Shown: positions 1 through 7,283, counted from the stretch's first letter. The stretch is DNA of 15,833 bases from Oscillospiraceae bacterium (GCA_022792755.1 JAAWBP010000123.1:1-15833), one strand, 5' to 3'. The notes: generated from the letters alone by a model not told the origin. A program made the numbers and translations.

Positions 1-131
1 AGAACCTTGTTGCTCCCGATGGTCGCAATAAGAACCTGACCCATTAGCGCAGTCGAAGATTTCGAACGGGTACCCCAGAACCTTGTTGCTCCCGATGGTC
101 GCAATAAGAACCTGACCCATTAACGCAATCG
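1..131. repeat. Tandem repeat, 76-bp period, two copies visible
   Basis: A block starting at base 1 recurs at base 77. The first 46 bases of each copy are identical, and similarity continues with scattered changes for about 9 more (1-55 against 77-131), after which the copies diverge. The 21-base spacer before the second copy contains the palindromes TTCGAA (61-66) and GGGTACCC (68-75). Each unit also holds a short internal repeat of AGAACCT (1 and 31 in copy one). The first copy begins exactly at the window edge, so the array may extend upstream. The spacing equals a tRNA length, but no cloverleaf folds. The complement is open through both copies in one frame without a ribosome site; I treat the block as a noncoding repeat of unknown origin. 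Confidence 0.8.
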
Positions 132-338
132 CGATTTGCAGATAGTGATAGATTTAACGGTTCGTAACCCGCGAGGCACATGGTATGTGTTATGTTTGTT
201 TTATCTTAAGGCACCTCGCAGGATTGAAATTTAGGGATTGGCAAAGCCTTGGAGTGCTGGTTACCGGCAGAGGCTCCTTGCGCGAAGGTATTCCGCTGAA
301 CCGTCCTGCCGAGGCCACTCGATGCAGAAAGGAAAGCT
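132..338. other. Gene-free leader of rlmB with a possible RNA fold
   Basis: No convincing coding frame or sigma-A promoter is visible here. A possible fold has an outer stem GCGAGG (171-176) with CCTCGC (214-219), enclosing a perfect small hairpin CACAT-GGT-ATGTG (177-189) and an AT-rich arm. It matches no riboswitch class I recognise. Bases 240-335 are GC-rich with short hairpins such as CCTT-GCGCG-AAGG and have no plausible frame of their own. The rlmB ribosome site lies at the right end. Confidence 0.25.
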
Positions 339-1112
339 ATGGAGGAACATAAGGGCCGTTATATAGAAGAAAGCAATATTATCGTAGGGCGGAACGCCGT
401 CCAGGAGGCGCTGAATGCCGGCGTCGAACTGGACAAGCTCTTTGTGGCGGATCACCGGCAGGAGGGCAGTATCAACCGGATCGTCGCCGCTGCCAAACAG
501 CGCGGTGTGGTTGTAAAGCAGGTGAGCAGCCAAAAGCTGCGCGCCATCTGCGGCAGCGACCACCACCAGGGGATCATCGCCGCGGCGAGCTGCGCACGGT
601 ATGCCTCGGTCGAGGAATTGCTGGAGGCAGCTGCCGGGCGAGGAGAACCCCCTTTTTTGATTCTGGCGGATGGGGTGGAAGACCCTCACAATCTGGGCGC
701 TTTGATCCGGACGGCGGAGGCCGCCGGTGCGCACGGGCTGATTATTCCAAAGCGGCGGAGCGCGTCGCTGACGCCGGTCGTTCAGAAAACCTCTGCCGGT
801 GCCGTGAATCATCTGCCGGTGGCCAGAGTTTCCAACCTGGCGGCGGCGATGGACCGGCTGAAAGAGGCGGGCCTGTGGTTTTATGCAGCTGATATGGAGG
901 GGGAACCCTGGTGCGGGCAGGACTATACCGGACCCTGCGGACTGGTCGTTGGCTCTGAAGGGGAAGGGATCAGCCGGCTGGTGCTGGAGAAATGCGACTT
1001 TCGGGTCAGCCTGCCGATGCGGGGAAAGGTGACCTCTCTCAACGCGTCGGTTGCAGGTGGGATTCTGATGTACGAAATCGCCCGTCAGCGGATGGGGATC
1101 AAGGCAAAATAA
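339..1112 (+). CDS. rlmB: 23S rRNA 2'-O-ribose methyltransferase, SpoU/TrmH family (RlmB-like)
   Basis: This 257-residue protein has the usual length and order of RlmB, the SAM-dependent enzyme that methylates the 2'-OH of G2251 in the 23S peptidyl-transferase region. The N-terminal substrate-binding domain (about 12-85) starts with the typical IIVGRNAVQEAL and ends near HHQGI (75-79). The C-terminal SpoU domain forms the knotted SAM site. Motif 1 is DPHNLGALIRTAEA (115-128, with N118 and R124), motif 2 is GSEGEGIS (205-212) and motif 3 is LNASVAGG (234-241, N235). All key residues are present. The ATG follows GGAAAG at short spacing. The next gene begins 39 nt after the stop with no terminator between, so they are probably co-transcribed. 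SpoU paralogs can act on other rRNA sites, so the exact target base is inferred. Confidence 0.9.
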   Translation: MEEHKGRYIEESNIIVGRNAVQEALNAGVELDKLFVADHRQEGSINRIVAAAKQRGVVVKQVSSQKLRAICGSDHHQGIIAAASCARYASVEELLEAAAGRGEPPFLILADGVEDPHNLGALIRTAEAAGAHGLIIPKRRSASLTPVVQKTSAGAVNHLPVARVSNLAAAMDRLKEAGLWFYAADMEGEPWCGQDYTGPCGLVVGSEGEGISRLVLEKCDFRVSLPMRGKVTSLNASVAGGILMYEIARQRMGIKAK

Positions 1113-1151
1113 TTTGGCCACGATCGATTTCAAGTGGCAGCGGAGGGAAGA

Positions 1152-3533
1152 ATGAGCGAAATGAAACGGTTGTCCGTGGATGATATCCTGGACGACATCA
1201 AACGGAAAAAGAGCGGCGAACAAGCTGATTCTTCGGCGCCTGCGGTGGACGTGGACAAGCTGATCGCTGAAATTATGACCGATAACAGGGAGAAGGCGGC
1301 TCGTCCGGAGCCCGATTCGGCTCCGCCGGCCGCTGAAACGGCAAAGCCGGCGCCGCCTTCTCCTGCCGAAAATCCAAAACCGGAGCCGAAGATAGAGAGG
1401 CCTCCGGAGAAATCAAAGGAAAAATTTACCCTTCAAATTGATTTTGACAGGGAGCCTCCCGAAGCTTCTCCAAAGCCGAAATCAAAATCCGGCCAGGCGG
1501 AAAACGGGGTTTCAACGGTTGAACTCCTCGCTGAGTCTGCTGCCGGATTGAGGGGTACAGCCGTTTCGAGGCGAGAGGAATCCCCGAAAAATGAACCGGA
1601 AGAGCAGCTCCTTCCAAAGCCTGATCCAGTTTTGAAGGAATCGGATGCATTGAGCGAGCCGACCAGGTACATAGATGGAGACGGTTATTTCCGCAAACCT
1701 GCCTCTGATGGCGAGGAAGCCTCTCTTTCACCCGATCCGCACGCGTTTGAAGCGGTGAAGGAGCCAGCCTCCGAGGCTTCCGACGACGTAGGAGAGGAAT
1801 ATCTTGAGTACCGCCGCCCGGAGGATGAGCGGGAGGTTTACACCGAAATTTTGTCGACCCGCAGCAAGCTTCTGCTTCGGATCGTCCTGCTGGCGGTTTT
1901 CGGGGGAGCGGCGCTGGCGCTTACGGTGCTCCAGGAATTTTTTCCGCAGCTCCTCCCATCGGTTCTGCGAAAGGCGGAGCAGCCCCTTTTTTACCTGGTC
2001 ATCCAATTTGTTTTGCAGGCGTCCTGCCTGCTGACCTGCTGCTCGATGATCGGCGAGGGCCTGGCGGCAGTAGTCAAGCTGCGCGCCAACAAGGACAGCC
2101 TGCCGGCGCTGGCAGGGCTGGCGGGATTGATCCAGACAGTCGTCTGCTTTTTTCAGGTTGGCTCAGTTAACGACGCTGCGGTACATCTTTACACCCCGGT
2201 GATCGCCGCGATTTTGCTGTGCAGCTGCGGGGCGAAGCTGATGATGGTCAACCGGATGATCCTAAACTTCCGGGTGGTGACCTCCCCTTACGAAAAGTAT
2301 ACGACGGCGTTGATCGAAGACGAGGATGCGGCGCTCGAATTGACCCGCGGCTCAGTCACCGATGTCCCGATGGTCGCGGTCCAAAGAAAGACCGGCTTTG
2401 TCTCGGATTTCGTCGCCTATTCGACCGATGAAGACGCCTCCGACTCCTATGCCAGGTTTCTCGCGCCGATCGGCTTCGGGTTCGCCGTGCTGCTCGGGGT
2501 TGCAGCCGGGGTGATGGGCGCGAGCCTTCCGGCTGCCTTTACGACGGTGTCCGCCGTGACATGTATGTTCGCCCCTTTTTCTTACCTATACATGGTTCAG
2601 ATGCCGATGTCCCGCGCTGTCAAAAAGTACAGCCGGACGGGAGGGGTGATCCTCTCGTCCGGTGAGCTGGAGGACTTCAGTTATACCAACGCCGCTGTCG
2701 TCACGGCGCACGACCTGTTTCCGGGGAATGCGGTGAAGCTGTACGGGATCAAAACCTTCGCGGGGCAGAGGATCGACGAGGCGCTGATGGACGCCGCCAG
2801 CGTCGTACAAGAGTCCGGCAGTGTCCTGATGAACGTCTTTGCTCAGATCACCGGCGGGGATGAAAAGCTCCTCCGCCCCGTGGATTCCCTGGTCTATGAA
2901 GACGGGATGGGAATTTCCGCCTGGGTGGACAACAAGCGGGTGCTCATCGGCAGCCGCGACCTGATGATCAACCACGGGATCAGCGTCCCGTCCCGCGATT
3001 ATGAGGAGCGTTACCTTAACGAAGGGCACGACCTGATCTATCTTTCGACCTCTGGGGAGCTGACAGCTGTTTTTCTGGTCAGGTTCTTTGCAGCGCCTGA
3101 GGTGAGCGAGGCGATCCGCCGGCTGCGCAATAATGGAATCCACCTCGTGATCAAATCGGTAGACGCGGTGATCACGCGGCAGAAGATGGCTGAGGTCTTT
3201 GACGAAGACCAGTCCTGCTTTAAGATCCTTCCGTCGCGTCTCCACGCCGTATACGACCGGTATTCGTCGAGCCGGGAAAAAGGCGGGAGCTCGGTTCTGA
3301 GCAACGGTACCTTCCGGGCCTTTACAGGCTCGCTGATTGGGGCGAAACGGCTCCGGATGTCGATCCTCCTGGGCAGCATTATTCAGTTTGCCGCGGTGTT
3401 TTTGGGGCTGGCGATGCTGATCGTCCTCACGCTGATCTCGGGGATGAGCGAGATGAAGGTGCTTTCGCTCTTCCTTTACCATACGATATGGCTGGCGGCA
3501 ACTTGGCTGCTGCCGCGGCTTAAGTCGATATAA
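1152..3533 (+). CDS. Degenerate P-type ATPase-like membrane protein (probable pseudoenzyme)
   Basis: I chose the ATG at 1152 because GGAGGGAAGA stands directly before it; an in-frame GTG at 1134 has no such site. The product is 793 residues. Residues 1-235 are a hydrophilic, proline- and glutamate-rich, probably disordered cytosolic region beginning with a short acidic helix (SVDDILDDIK). Eight hydrophobic segments follow (about 242-264, 279-302, 317-336, 347-368, 436-458, 462-484, 737-763, 769-790). This 4+2+2 order matches P1B metal ATPases, with soluble parts after helices 4 and 6. Residues 495-730 resemble the P and N domains: GGVILSSGELE (497-507) matches the segment after the metal-binding helix, and EDGMGISAWVDNKRVLIGS (583-601) matches the nucleotide-domain GxG strand. 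However DKTGT is replaced by TAHDLFPG (518-525), CPC by APF (474-476), and TGES, TGD and GDGxND are not found. ATP-driven transport is therefore unlikely; a sensory or scaffold role is only a guess. Confidence 0.7.
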   Translation: MSEMKRLSVDDILDDIKRKKSGEQADSSAPAVDVDKLIAEIMTDNREKAARPEPDSAPPAAETAKPAPPSPAENPKPEPKIERPPEKSKEKFTLQIDFDREPPEASPKPKSKSGQAENGVSTVELLAESAAGLRGTAVSRREESPKNEPEEQLLPKPDPVLKESDALSEPTRYIDGDGYFRKPASDGEEASLSPDPHAFEAVKEPASEASDDVGEEYLEYRRPEDEREVYTEILSTRSKLLLRIVLLAVFGGAALALTVLQEFFPQLLPSVLRKAEQPLFYLVIQFVLQASCLLTCCSMIGEGLAAVVKLRANKDSLPALAGLAGLIQTVVCFFQVGSVNDAAVHLYTPVIAAILLCSCGAKLMMVNRMILNFRVVTSPYEKYTTALIEDEDAALELTRGSVTDVPMVAVQRKTGFVSDFVAYSTDEDASDSYARFLAPIGFGFAVLLGVAAGVMGASLPAAFTTVSAVTCMFAPFSYLYMVQMPMSRAVKKYSRTGGVILSSGELEDFSYTNAAVVTAHDLFPGNAVKLYGIKTFAGQRIDEALMDAASVVQESGSVLMNVFAQITGGDEKLLRPVDSLVYEDGMGISAWVDNKRVLIGSRDLMINHGISVPSRDYEERYLNEGHDLIYLSTSGELTAVFLVRFFAAPEVSEAIRRLRNNGIHLVIKSVDAVITRQKMAEVFDEDQSCFKILPSRLHAVYDRYSSSREKGGSSVLSNGTFRAFTGSLIGAKRLRMSILLGSIIQFAAVFLGLAMLIVLTLISGMSEMKVLSLFLYHTIWLAATWLLPRLKSI

Positions 3534-3534
3534 T

Positions 3535-3575
3535 ATGAAGGGCGGGCGTTTTCCGAGGGAGCGCCCGCTTCATTT
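3535..3575 (+). terminator. Probable intrinsic terminator after the P-type ATPase-like gene
   Basis: ATGAAG...CGGGCG (3535-3548) pairs with CGCCCGCTTCAT (3562-3573) in a 12-bp stem with a two-base GG bulge and a 13-nt loop. Only three Ts follow (3573-3575), so termination may be partial. It starts two bases after the stop codon, which favours this role. Confidence 0.55.
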
Positions 3576-3649
3576 GACTGCGGAAGGCCGTGCCGGGCGG
3601 AGAATGGGATGGGACCAGTCAGACGGTTTCGGGAAAGAGGGGGTTAGGT

Positions 3650-3994
3650 GTGAAACGGAGGCCGATGAAAAAGCTTCTCCTTTTGACCGTTTTTCTGGCG
3701 ATGCTCTTTCTGTGCCAGGGATGTTATCACCTCCTCGCGAATGCGGAGCAAGAGACCTTTACATCGCCGGAGGGGACGAATACGATTATTGTTCAATACG
3801 ACCTTGTCTGCCGGCCCACAATCTATAAAAGGGGATGGCCGTGGAACCGGAAGATATGGGACTACCCAGGCAGCGGTTTTATGGAAACTGTACATTTCGG
3901 CGTGGAATGGCTGTCGGAAAGCGAAATCCGGCTGACCTACGACGATGTAAACGATAAATTCGATGAGGAATATCTCATCACCATCCCGGACTGA
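3650..3994 (+). CDS. Small exported or lipoprotein-like protein, DUF5412-like
   Basis: I favour the GTG at 3650 because AGGGGG lies about six bases before it; the ATG at 3665 has GGAGG too close (three bases). From the GTG the protein has 114 residues: a basic start (MKRRPMKK), a hydrophobic core (9-22) and a cysteine at 25 in LCQGC. This reads as a type II signal peptide with a non-ideal lipobox, since Leu is at -4 and Cys at -3. The mature part has a Ser-Pro-Glu-Gly segment (39-42), IIVQYDLV, an aromatic stretch, and a C-terminal VEWLSESEIRLTYDD strand pair. From memory this resembles small secreted DUF5412-type proteins of Firmicutes, of unknown function; that match is tentative. It stands alone between two hairpins, and no clear promoter was seen. 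Confidence 0.65.
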   Translation: MKRRPMKKLLLLTVFLAMLFLCQGCYHLLANAEQETFTSPEGTNTIIVQYDLVCRPTIYKRGWPWNRKIWDYPGSGFMETVHFGVEWLSESEIRLTYDDVNDKFDEEYLITIPD

Positions 3995-4014
3995 TGGAAT
4001 AAAAGACAATGGAT

Positions 4015-4055
4015 AAAAACGATCGGCAGCGCTTGCAGTGCTGCCGATCGTTTTT
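4015..4055. terminator. Strong bidirectional intrinsic terminator
   Basis: A perfect 16-bp stem (4015-4030 with 4040-4055) encloses a 9-nt loop. It has five As on the left arm and five Ts on the right, so it can stop transcription from either side. It closes the small exported-protein gene 20 nt after its stop. Confidence 0.92.
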
Positions 4056-4141
4056 AGGTTCTGCCGTTTTGAAACGAAATCTTCGGCATTTATCAATCAA
4101 ACACGGCTTGGATCAAAGCGGGCAGAGGAATGGGGTTATAT

Positions 4142-4181
4142 TGACAAACGGTTGTCATATCTGCCCTTAAAACGGCATAAT
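4142..4181 (+). promoter_or_regulatory. Upstream promoter candidate overlapped by a palindrome
   Basis: TTGTCA (4152-4157) is followed after 18 bases by CATAAT (4176-4181), a fair sigma-A promoter. Its -35 box is the right half of a perfect inverted repeat, TGACAA-ACGG-TTGTCA (4142-4157), the size and symmetry expected of a dimeric repressor site. It would give the EF-G-like gene a leader of about 165 nt. Position and symmetry are seen; regulation is inferred. Confidence 0.45.
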
Positions 4182-4270
4182 GATAGGAAGGACAAGCGGC
4201 AAATCTTTATTTTTGTGAAATATCATCAAAAAACAGCGCGATATTTTGTAGGAACGTCCTGTAAAATTCG

Positions 4271-4299
4271 TTGCACAATCTAGACAGTTATGATATAAT
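4271..4299 (+). promoter_or_regulatory. Sigma-A promoter of the EF-G-like gene
   Basis: TTGCAC (4271-4276), a 17-base spacer and a perfect TATAAT (4294-4299) predict a start near 4306 and a leader of about 48 nt. The leader ends in AAGGAG (4341-4346), seven bases before the ATG at 4354. The rest of 4056-4353 is AT-rich and holds no credible gene. Confidence 0.82.
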
Positions 4300-4353
4300 C
4301 CAGACATGCAAATTGAATTTTGTATGCAGTTTTGACAAAGAAGGAGTGGTCAT

Positions 4354-6420
4354 ATGAGTCGCTTAGGGGCGGATCGGATTAAAAATGTTGCATTGGCAGG
4401 CCATGCAGGGTCTGGAAAGACCTCGCTGGCGGAGGCTATGATGTTCAAGGCGGGGGTCATTGACCGCCAGGGCAGGGTGGCCGATGGAAATACGGTCTGT
4501 GACTTTGATCCGGAGGAAATCAAGAGGAAAGCCTCTTTGTCGCTTTCTGTCGCGCAGTTTGGGTACAACGACGTAAAGCTCAATCTTTTGGATACGCCGG
4601 GGCTGTTTGATTTTACCGCCGGCCTTTATGAAGGGGTCAGCGCTGCGGACAGCGTTTTGATCGCCGTATCGGGCAAATCCGGTGTGACGGTGGGGGCGAA
4701 AAAGGCCTATAAGCTGGCAAAACAGCGGGGAAAAGCCACCATGTTTTTCGTTGGGAAAATGGACAGCGAGAATGCTGATTTTTATAAAGTCCTGGAAAGC
4801 CTGAAGACGGAATTCGGCCCTTCGGTCTGCCCGATCGTGGTGCCGTTCGTCCAGGATGGAAAGGTCGACTGTTATGTCAATCTGTTGGAGATGCGCGCTT
4901 ACCGGTACGGGAAAAACGGTATCGCTGTCCAGACCGACATGCCGGACAGCGAGCACCGTCTCGACGGGCTGATCGCAGCGATCAGCGAGGCGATTGCCGA
5001 AACGGACGAGGAACTCTTCGAGAAGTTTTTCTCCGGCGAACAGTTTACATATTTTGAGCTGGTCAGCGGCCTGCACAACGGGATCAAGAGCGGCAGCATC
5101 ACCCCGGTTCTCTGCGGCAGCGCGCAGGAACTGGAGGGGATCGACATCCTGCTGGAGGCGGTCGCCAAAATGCTCCCCTCCGCTGCGGAAGCTTCGGGCA
5201 GGGAAGCGGTCTGCGCCGATTCCGTCATCAATGTCGACTGTGATGCGGATTCCCTGCTCAGCGCCTATGTCTTTAAAACGGTGGCGGATCCCTTTGTCGG
5301 GAAGCTTTCCTATATCAAAGTCGTGTCGGGCGTGCTCACGGCGGAAAGCCCCGTGGTCAACATGACCTCCGGGCAGCCGGAAAAGATCGGGAAGCTGCTC
5401 AATGTCCGCGGAAAGAAGCAGGAGGAGGCCAAGGAGGCTGCTGCCGGCGATTTCGTAGCGGTTACCAAGCTCAGCGCCCTGACCGGGGACACCCTTTGCG
5501 ACCCGAAACGCCAGGTCGTCTTTGAAAAGGTGGAATTCCCGGCGCCCTGCTATTCCTTGGCGGTCAAAACCTCTGCGAGCGGGGATGAAAGCAAAATTTC
5601 CAGCGGCGTCCACCGTCTGCTGGAGGAGGACCTCACCCTGGGCTTTGAGCTGAACACCGAGACCCACCAGCAGATCCTGAGCGGGCTCGGCGAGCAGCAT
5701 CTCGATGTGGCGGTTTCAAAGCTGAAAAATAAATTCGGCGTCTCGGTGGAGCTGGAAGCGCCGATCATCGCTTACCGTGAAACGATCCGCAAAAAGGTGA
5801 AGGCGGAGGGGAAACACAAAAAACAGACCGGAGGCCACGGGCAGTACGGCCATGTCGTGATAGAATTCGAGCCCTGGGACTGCGACGAAATGGTCTTCGA
5901 GGAGAAGGTATTCGGCGGCTCGGTTCCGAAGGGGTATTTCCCTGCGGTTGAAAAGGGGCTGCGCGACAGCGTTCTAAAAGGAGTTCTCGCGGGATATCCG
6001 GTCGTGGGGCTGAAAGCGACCCTCCTCGACGGTTCCTATCACCCGGTCGATTCCTCTGAAATGGCCTTTAAAACCGCGGCGGGTATCGCCTACCGCGACG
6101 GAATTTCGCAAGCTTCTCCTATCCTCCTCGAGCCGATCGGCCTGCTCAGAGCGATCGTGCCGGACGATAAAACCGGCGACCTGATGGGCGATCTGAATAA
6201 GCGCCGGGGGCGCGTTTTGGGGATGAATCCGGAGGAGCAGGGCTACACCCTGATCGAAGCAAACGCCCCGATGTCCGAAATGCAGGATTTCGCCAACACC
6301 CTTCGCCAGATGACCCAGGGGGATGGGAGCTTTACCATCTCGTTCGAGCGGTATGAGCCGCTCCCTGAGCAGCTGCAGGCAGCGGTCATCCAAAAAGCGG
6401 CAGAAATTTTCGGAAAATAG
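4354..6420 (+). CDS. Elongation factor G-like translational GTPase (EF-G2/EF-G paralog)
   Basis: The 688-residue protein spans a complete EF-G fold. The G domain has the P-loop GHAGSGKT (16-23), DTPG (80-83) and GSA (255-257). Domain II follows (about 303-395), then domain III with GLGEQHLDV (445-452), domain IV with HGQYGHVVIE (495-504) and the tip loop SYHPVDSSEMAFKTA (561-575), and domain V (about 590-680). The N-terminal divergence and the short region after G4 resemble the EF-G2 paralogs that accompany a main fusA in many bacteria rather than fusA itself. There is also no rpsL-rpsG-tuf context here. One oddity is the base-recognition motif: GKMD (134-137) instead of NKxD. It acts on the ribosome, but whether in translocation, recycling or another step cannot be read from sequence. 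It has its own promoter and probably reads through into the DUF4830 gene. Confidence 0.88.
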   Translation: MSRLGADRIKNVALAGHAGSGKTSLAEAMMFKAGVIDRQGRVADGNTVCDFDPEEIKRKASLSLSVAQFGYNDVKLNLLDTPGLFDFTAGLYEGVSAADSVLIAVSGKSGVTVGAKKAYKLAKQRGKATMFFVGKMDSENADFYKVLESLKTEFGPSVCPIVVPFVQDGKVDCYVNLLEMRAYRYGKNGIAVQTDMPDSEHRLDGLIAAISEAIAETDEELFEKFFSGEQFTYFELVSGLHNGIKSGSITPVLCGSAQELEGIDILLEAVAKMLPSAAEASGREAVCADSVINVDCDADSLLSAYVFKTVADPFVGKLSYIKVVSGVLTAESPVVNMTSGQPEKIGKLLNVRGKKQEEAKEAAAGDFVAVTKLSALTGDTLCDPKRQVVFEKVEFPAPCYSLAVKTSASGDESKISSGVHRLLEEDLTLGFELNTETHQQILSGLGEQHLDVAVSKLKNKFGVSVELEAPIIAYRETIRKKVKAEGKHKKQTGGHGQYGHVVIEFEPWDCDEMVFEEKVFGGSVPKGYFPAVEKGLRDSVLKGVLAGYPVVGLKATLLDGSYHPVDSSEMAFKTAAGIAYRDGISQASPILLEPIGLLRAIVPDDKTGDLMGDLNKRRGRVLGMNPEEQGYTLIEANAPMSEMQDFANTLRQMTQGDGSFTISFERYEPLPEQLQAAVIQKAAEIFGK

Positions 6421-6433
6421 TCGGTACTGATTT

Positions 6434-6503
6434 GGAACACAGGGACATATACATTACTATCGCGTCAGCAAGTAGGGGGTAGTGTGATATGTTCCTGTGT
6501 TCT
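6434..6503. repeat. REP/MITE-like palindromic element spanning the start of the next gene
   Basis: Left arm 6435-6450 (GAACACAGGGACATAT) and right arm 6487-6502 are complementary at 15 of 16 positions, the exception being a G-U pair in RNA. With one bulged G (6486), eight further pairs extend the stem (6451-6458 with 6478-6485), leaving a 19-nt loop. The arm sequence recalls the short palindromes linked to Y1/RAYT transposases in Firmicutes; that family link is from memory. The ATG at 6489 and part of its Shine-Dalgarno run (AGGGGG, 6474-6479) fall inside the stem. There is no T-run, so this is not a terminator. Confidence 0.65.
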
Positions 6504-6968
6504 GTTCGTCTGTCCAAGGTAAAAGTTTTTGCGATTTTTGCCGCGGTTCTGGTGGTTGGGATTGTTTCGATCCTGCTGATCACCTCGCTTTCCGGTTCCG
6601 ACCAGCCGCCTGCGTCGATGCCGCCCGCGGAGATGATGACGGTTGAAGCCAATGAGCAAAGGGTGGCGTTTTTGGAGTATTTCGGCTGGAAGGTCGTGTC
6701 GGATCCGACGGAGGTGTCCGAAGTTGCGATTCCGGCGGAGTTCGACGAGGTCTACCAGAATTATAATGCCATCCAGAAGCAGCAGGGCCTCGATTTGGAG
6801 GGATACAAAGGGAAAACGGTGCAGCGGTTTGCTTACCTGATTACCAATTATCCCGATGGGAAGACAAATGTTTATGCGCATCTGCTGGTCTGTGACAATG
6901 TGATCATCGGAGGGGATGTGGCCTCCACCGAGCTCGACGGCTTCATGCACGGATTTCTGCGGCCGTAG
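6489..6968 (+). CDS. DUF4830 domain membrane-anchored protein
   Basis: This 159-residue protein has a short basic start, one membrane helix (about 13-35), a Pro-rich linker (39-50) and a soluble domain (about 56-157). The domain contains FLEYFGWKV (61-69), IPAEFDEVYQNYNAIQKQQG (81-100), GYKGKTVQRF (105-114) and GGDVASTELDGFMHG (141-155), which I recognise as the DUF4830 pattern of Clostridia, of unknown function. It is probably exported and membrane-tethered. The ATG lies within the right arm of a palindromic element, so the first five or so residues are element-derived. No in-frame ATG, GTG or TTG occurs between it and the membrane helix. AGGGGG lies nine bases upstream. It is probably transcribed with the EF-G-like gene, and the hairpin could limit its translation. 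Confidence 0.82.
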   Translation: MFLCSVRLSKVKVFAIFAAVLVVGIVSILLITSLSGSDQPPASMPPAEMMTVEANEQRVAFLEYFGWKVVSDPTEVSEVAIPAEFDEVYQNYNAIQKQQGLDLEGYKGKTVQRFAYLITNYPDGKTNVYAHLLVCDNVIIGGDVASTELDGFMHGFLRP

Positions 6969-7055
6969 CACTTCGGGTCGACAGGGAACATTTGTAAGTA
7001 TTAGCTTCTGTATGAGTATTTTTGCTGTTTTCAATGGGAGTCAAAAAATCAAAGT

Positions 7056-7091
7056 AAAGAAGCCTGCTGGGTCATCCCAGCAGGCTTCTTT
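7056..7091. terminator. Bidirectional terminator between convergent genes
   Basis: A perfect 16-bp stem (7056-7071 with 7076-7091) carries a TCAT tetraloop. It is flanked by A-rich sequence on the left and ends in TTT on the right. It separates the plus-strand DUF4830 gene from the minus-strand 58-aa gene, whose stop lies only two bases away. Confidence 0.92.
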
Positions 7092-7093
7092 GC

Positions 7094-7270
7094 TTACTTC
7101 ATCATATAAGCGACATTTTCCATCACATTTCCAATGGTCTTCATCGCCTTGGTGGCGCTTTTTTTCATCATCCGGCCCTTCTGCTTTTTGGCTTTGACCA
7201 TGTAGGCCGCTGTACCGACTGCGGCGCCAACGGCGACTCCTTTGGCGACGGAGCTCATTAAGTGGTTCAT
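7094..7270 (-). CDS. Small basic single-helix protein, 58 aa
   Basis: This short frame reads on the minus strand from ATG (7270-7268) to TAA (7096-7094). A perfect AGGAGGG (7283-7277) sits six bases before the ATG, and the bidirectional terminator lies immediately after the stop. Together these make it a real gene despite its size. The product starts MNHLMSSVAKGVAVGAAVG. It has a glycine/alanine/valine-rich hydrophobic helix (about 8-25), then a Lys- and Met-rich amphipathic tail (26-58, near +8 net). The layout recalls small membrane-associated proteins with one helix and a basic cytosolic tail, but I recognise no family. No confident promoter was found. Confidence 0.75.
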   Translation of the reverse strand: MNHLMSSVAKGVAVGAAVGTAAYMVKAKKQKGRMMKKSATKAMKTIGNVMENVAYMMK

Positions 7271-7283
7271 GGGAATCCCTCCT

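Noticed and set aside
1..120. Open minus-strand reading frame through the tandem repeat (ATG at 120, about 40 codons to the edge)
   Set aside because: No ribosome site; the 76-base period is not a multiple of three, so each copy is read in a different frame; it looks like noncoding repeat.
1..131. tRNA or CRISPR array suggested by the 76-base spacing and TTCGAA
   Set aside because: No cloverleaf or CCA end forms, and two adjacent copies with a 21-base variable part do not make a repeat-spacer array; no cas genes.
261..1223. 320-codon minus-strand frame opposite rlmB
   Set aside because: It lies antisense to a clearly recognisable gene and its translation is Pro/Arg/His-rich, typical of a shadow of GC-rich coding DNA.
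4038..4283. 81-codon plus-strand frame
   Set aside because: It starts in the terminator and runs over the promoter region; no ribosome site or protein-like composition.
4363..5700. 445-codon minus-strand frame inside the EF-G-like gene
   Set aside because: The plus strand has full EF-G motifs across the same bases; this is a codon-bias shadow.
6434..6503. Terminator between the EF-G-like and DUF4830 genes
   Set aside because: The hairpin is long but has no T-run, and the next start codon is inside it; a palindromic element fits better.
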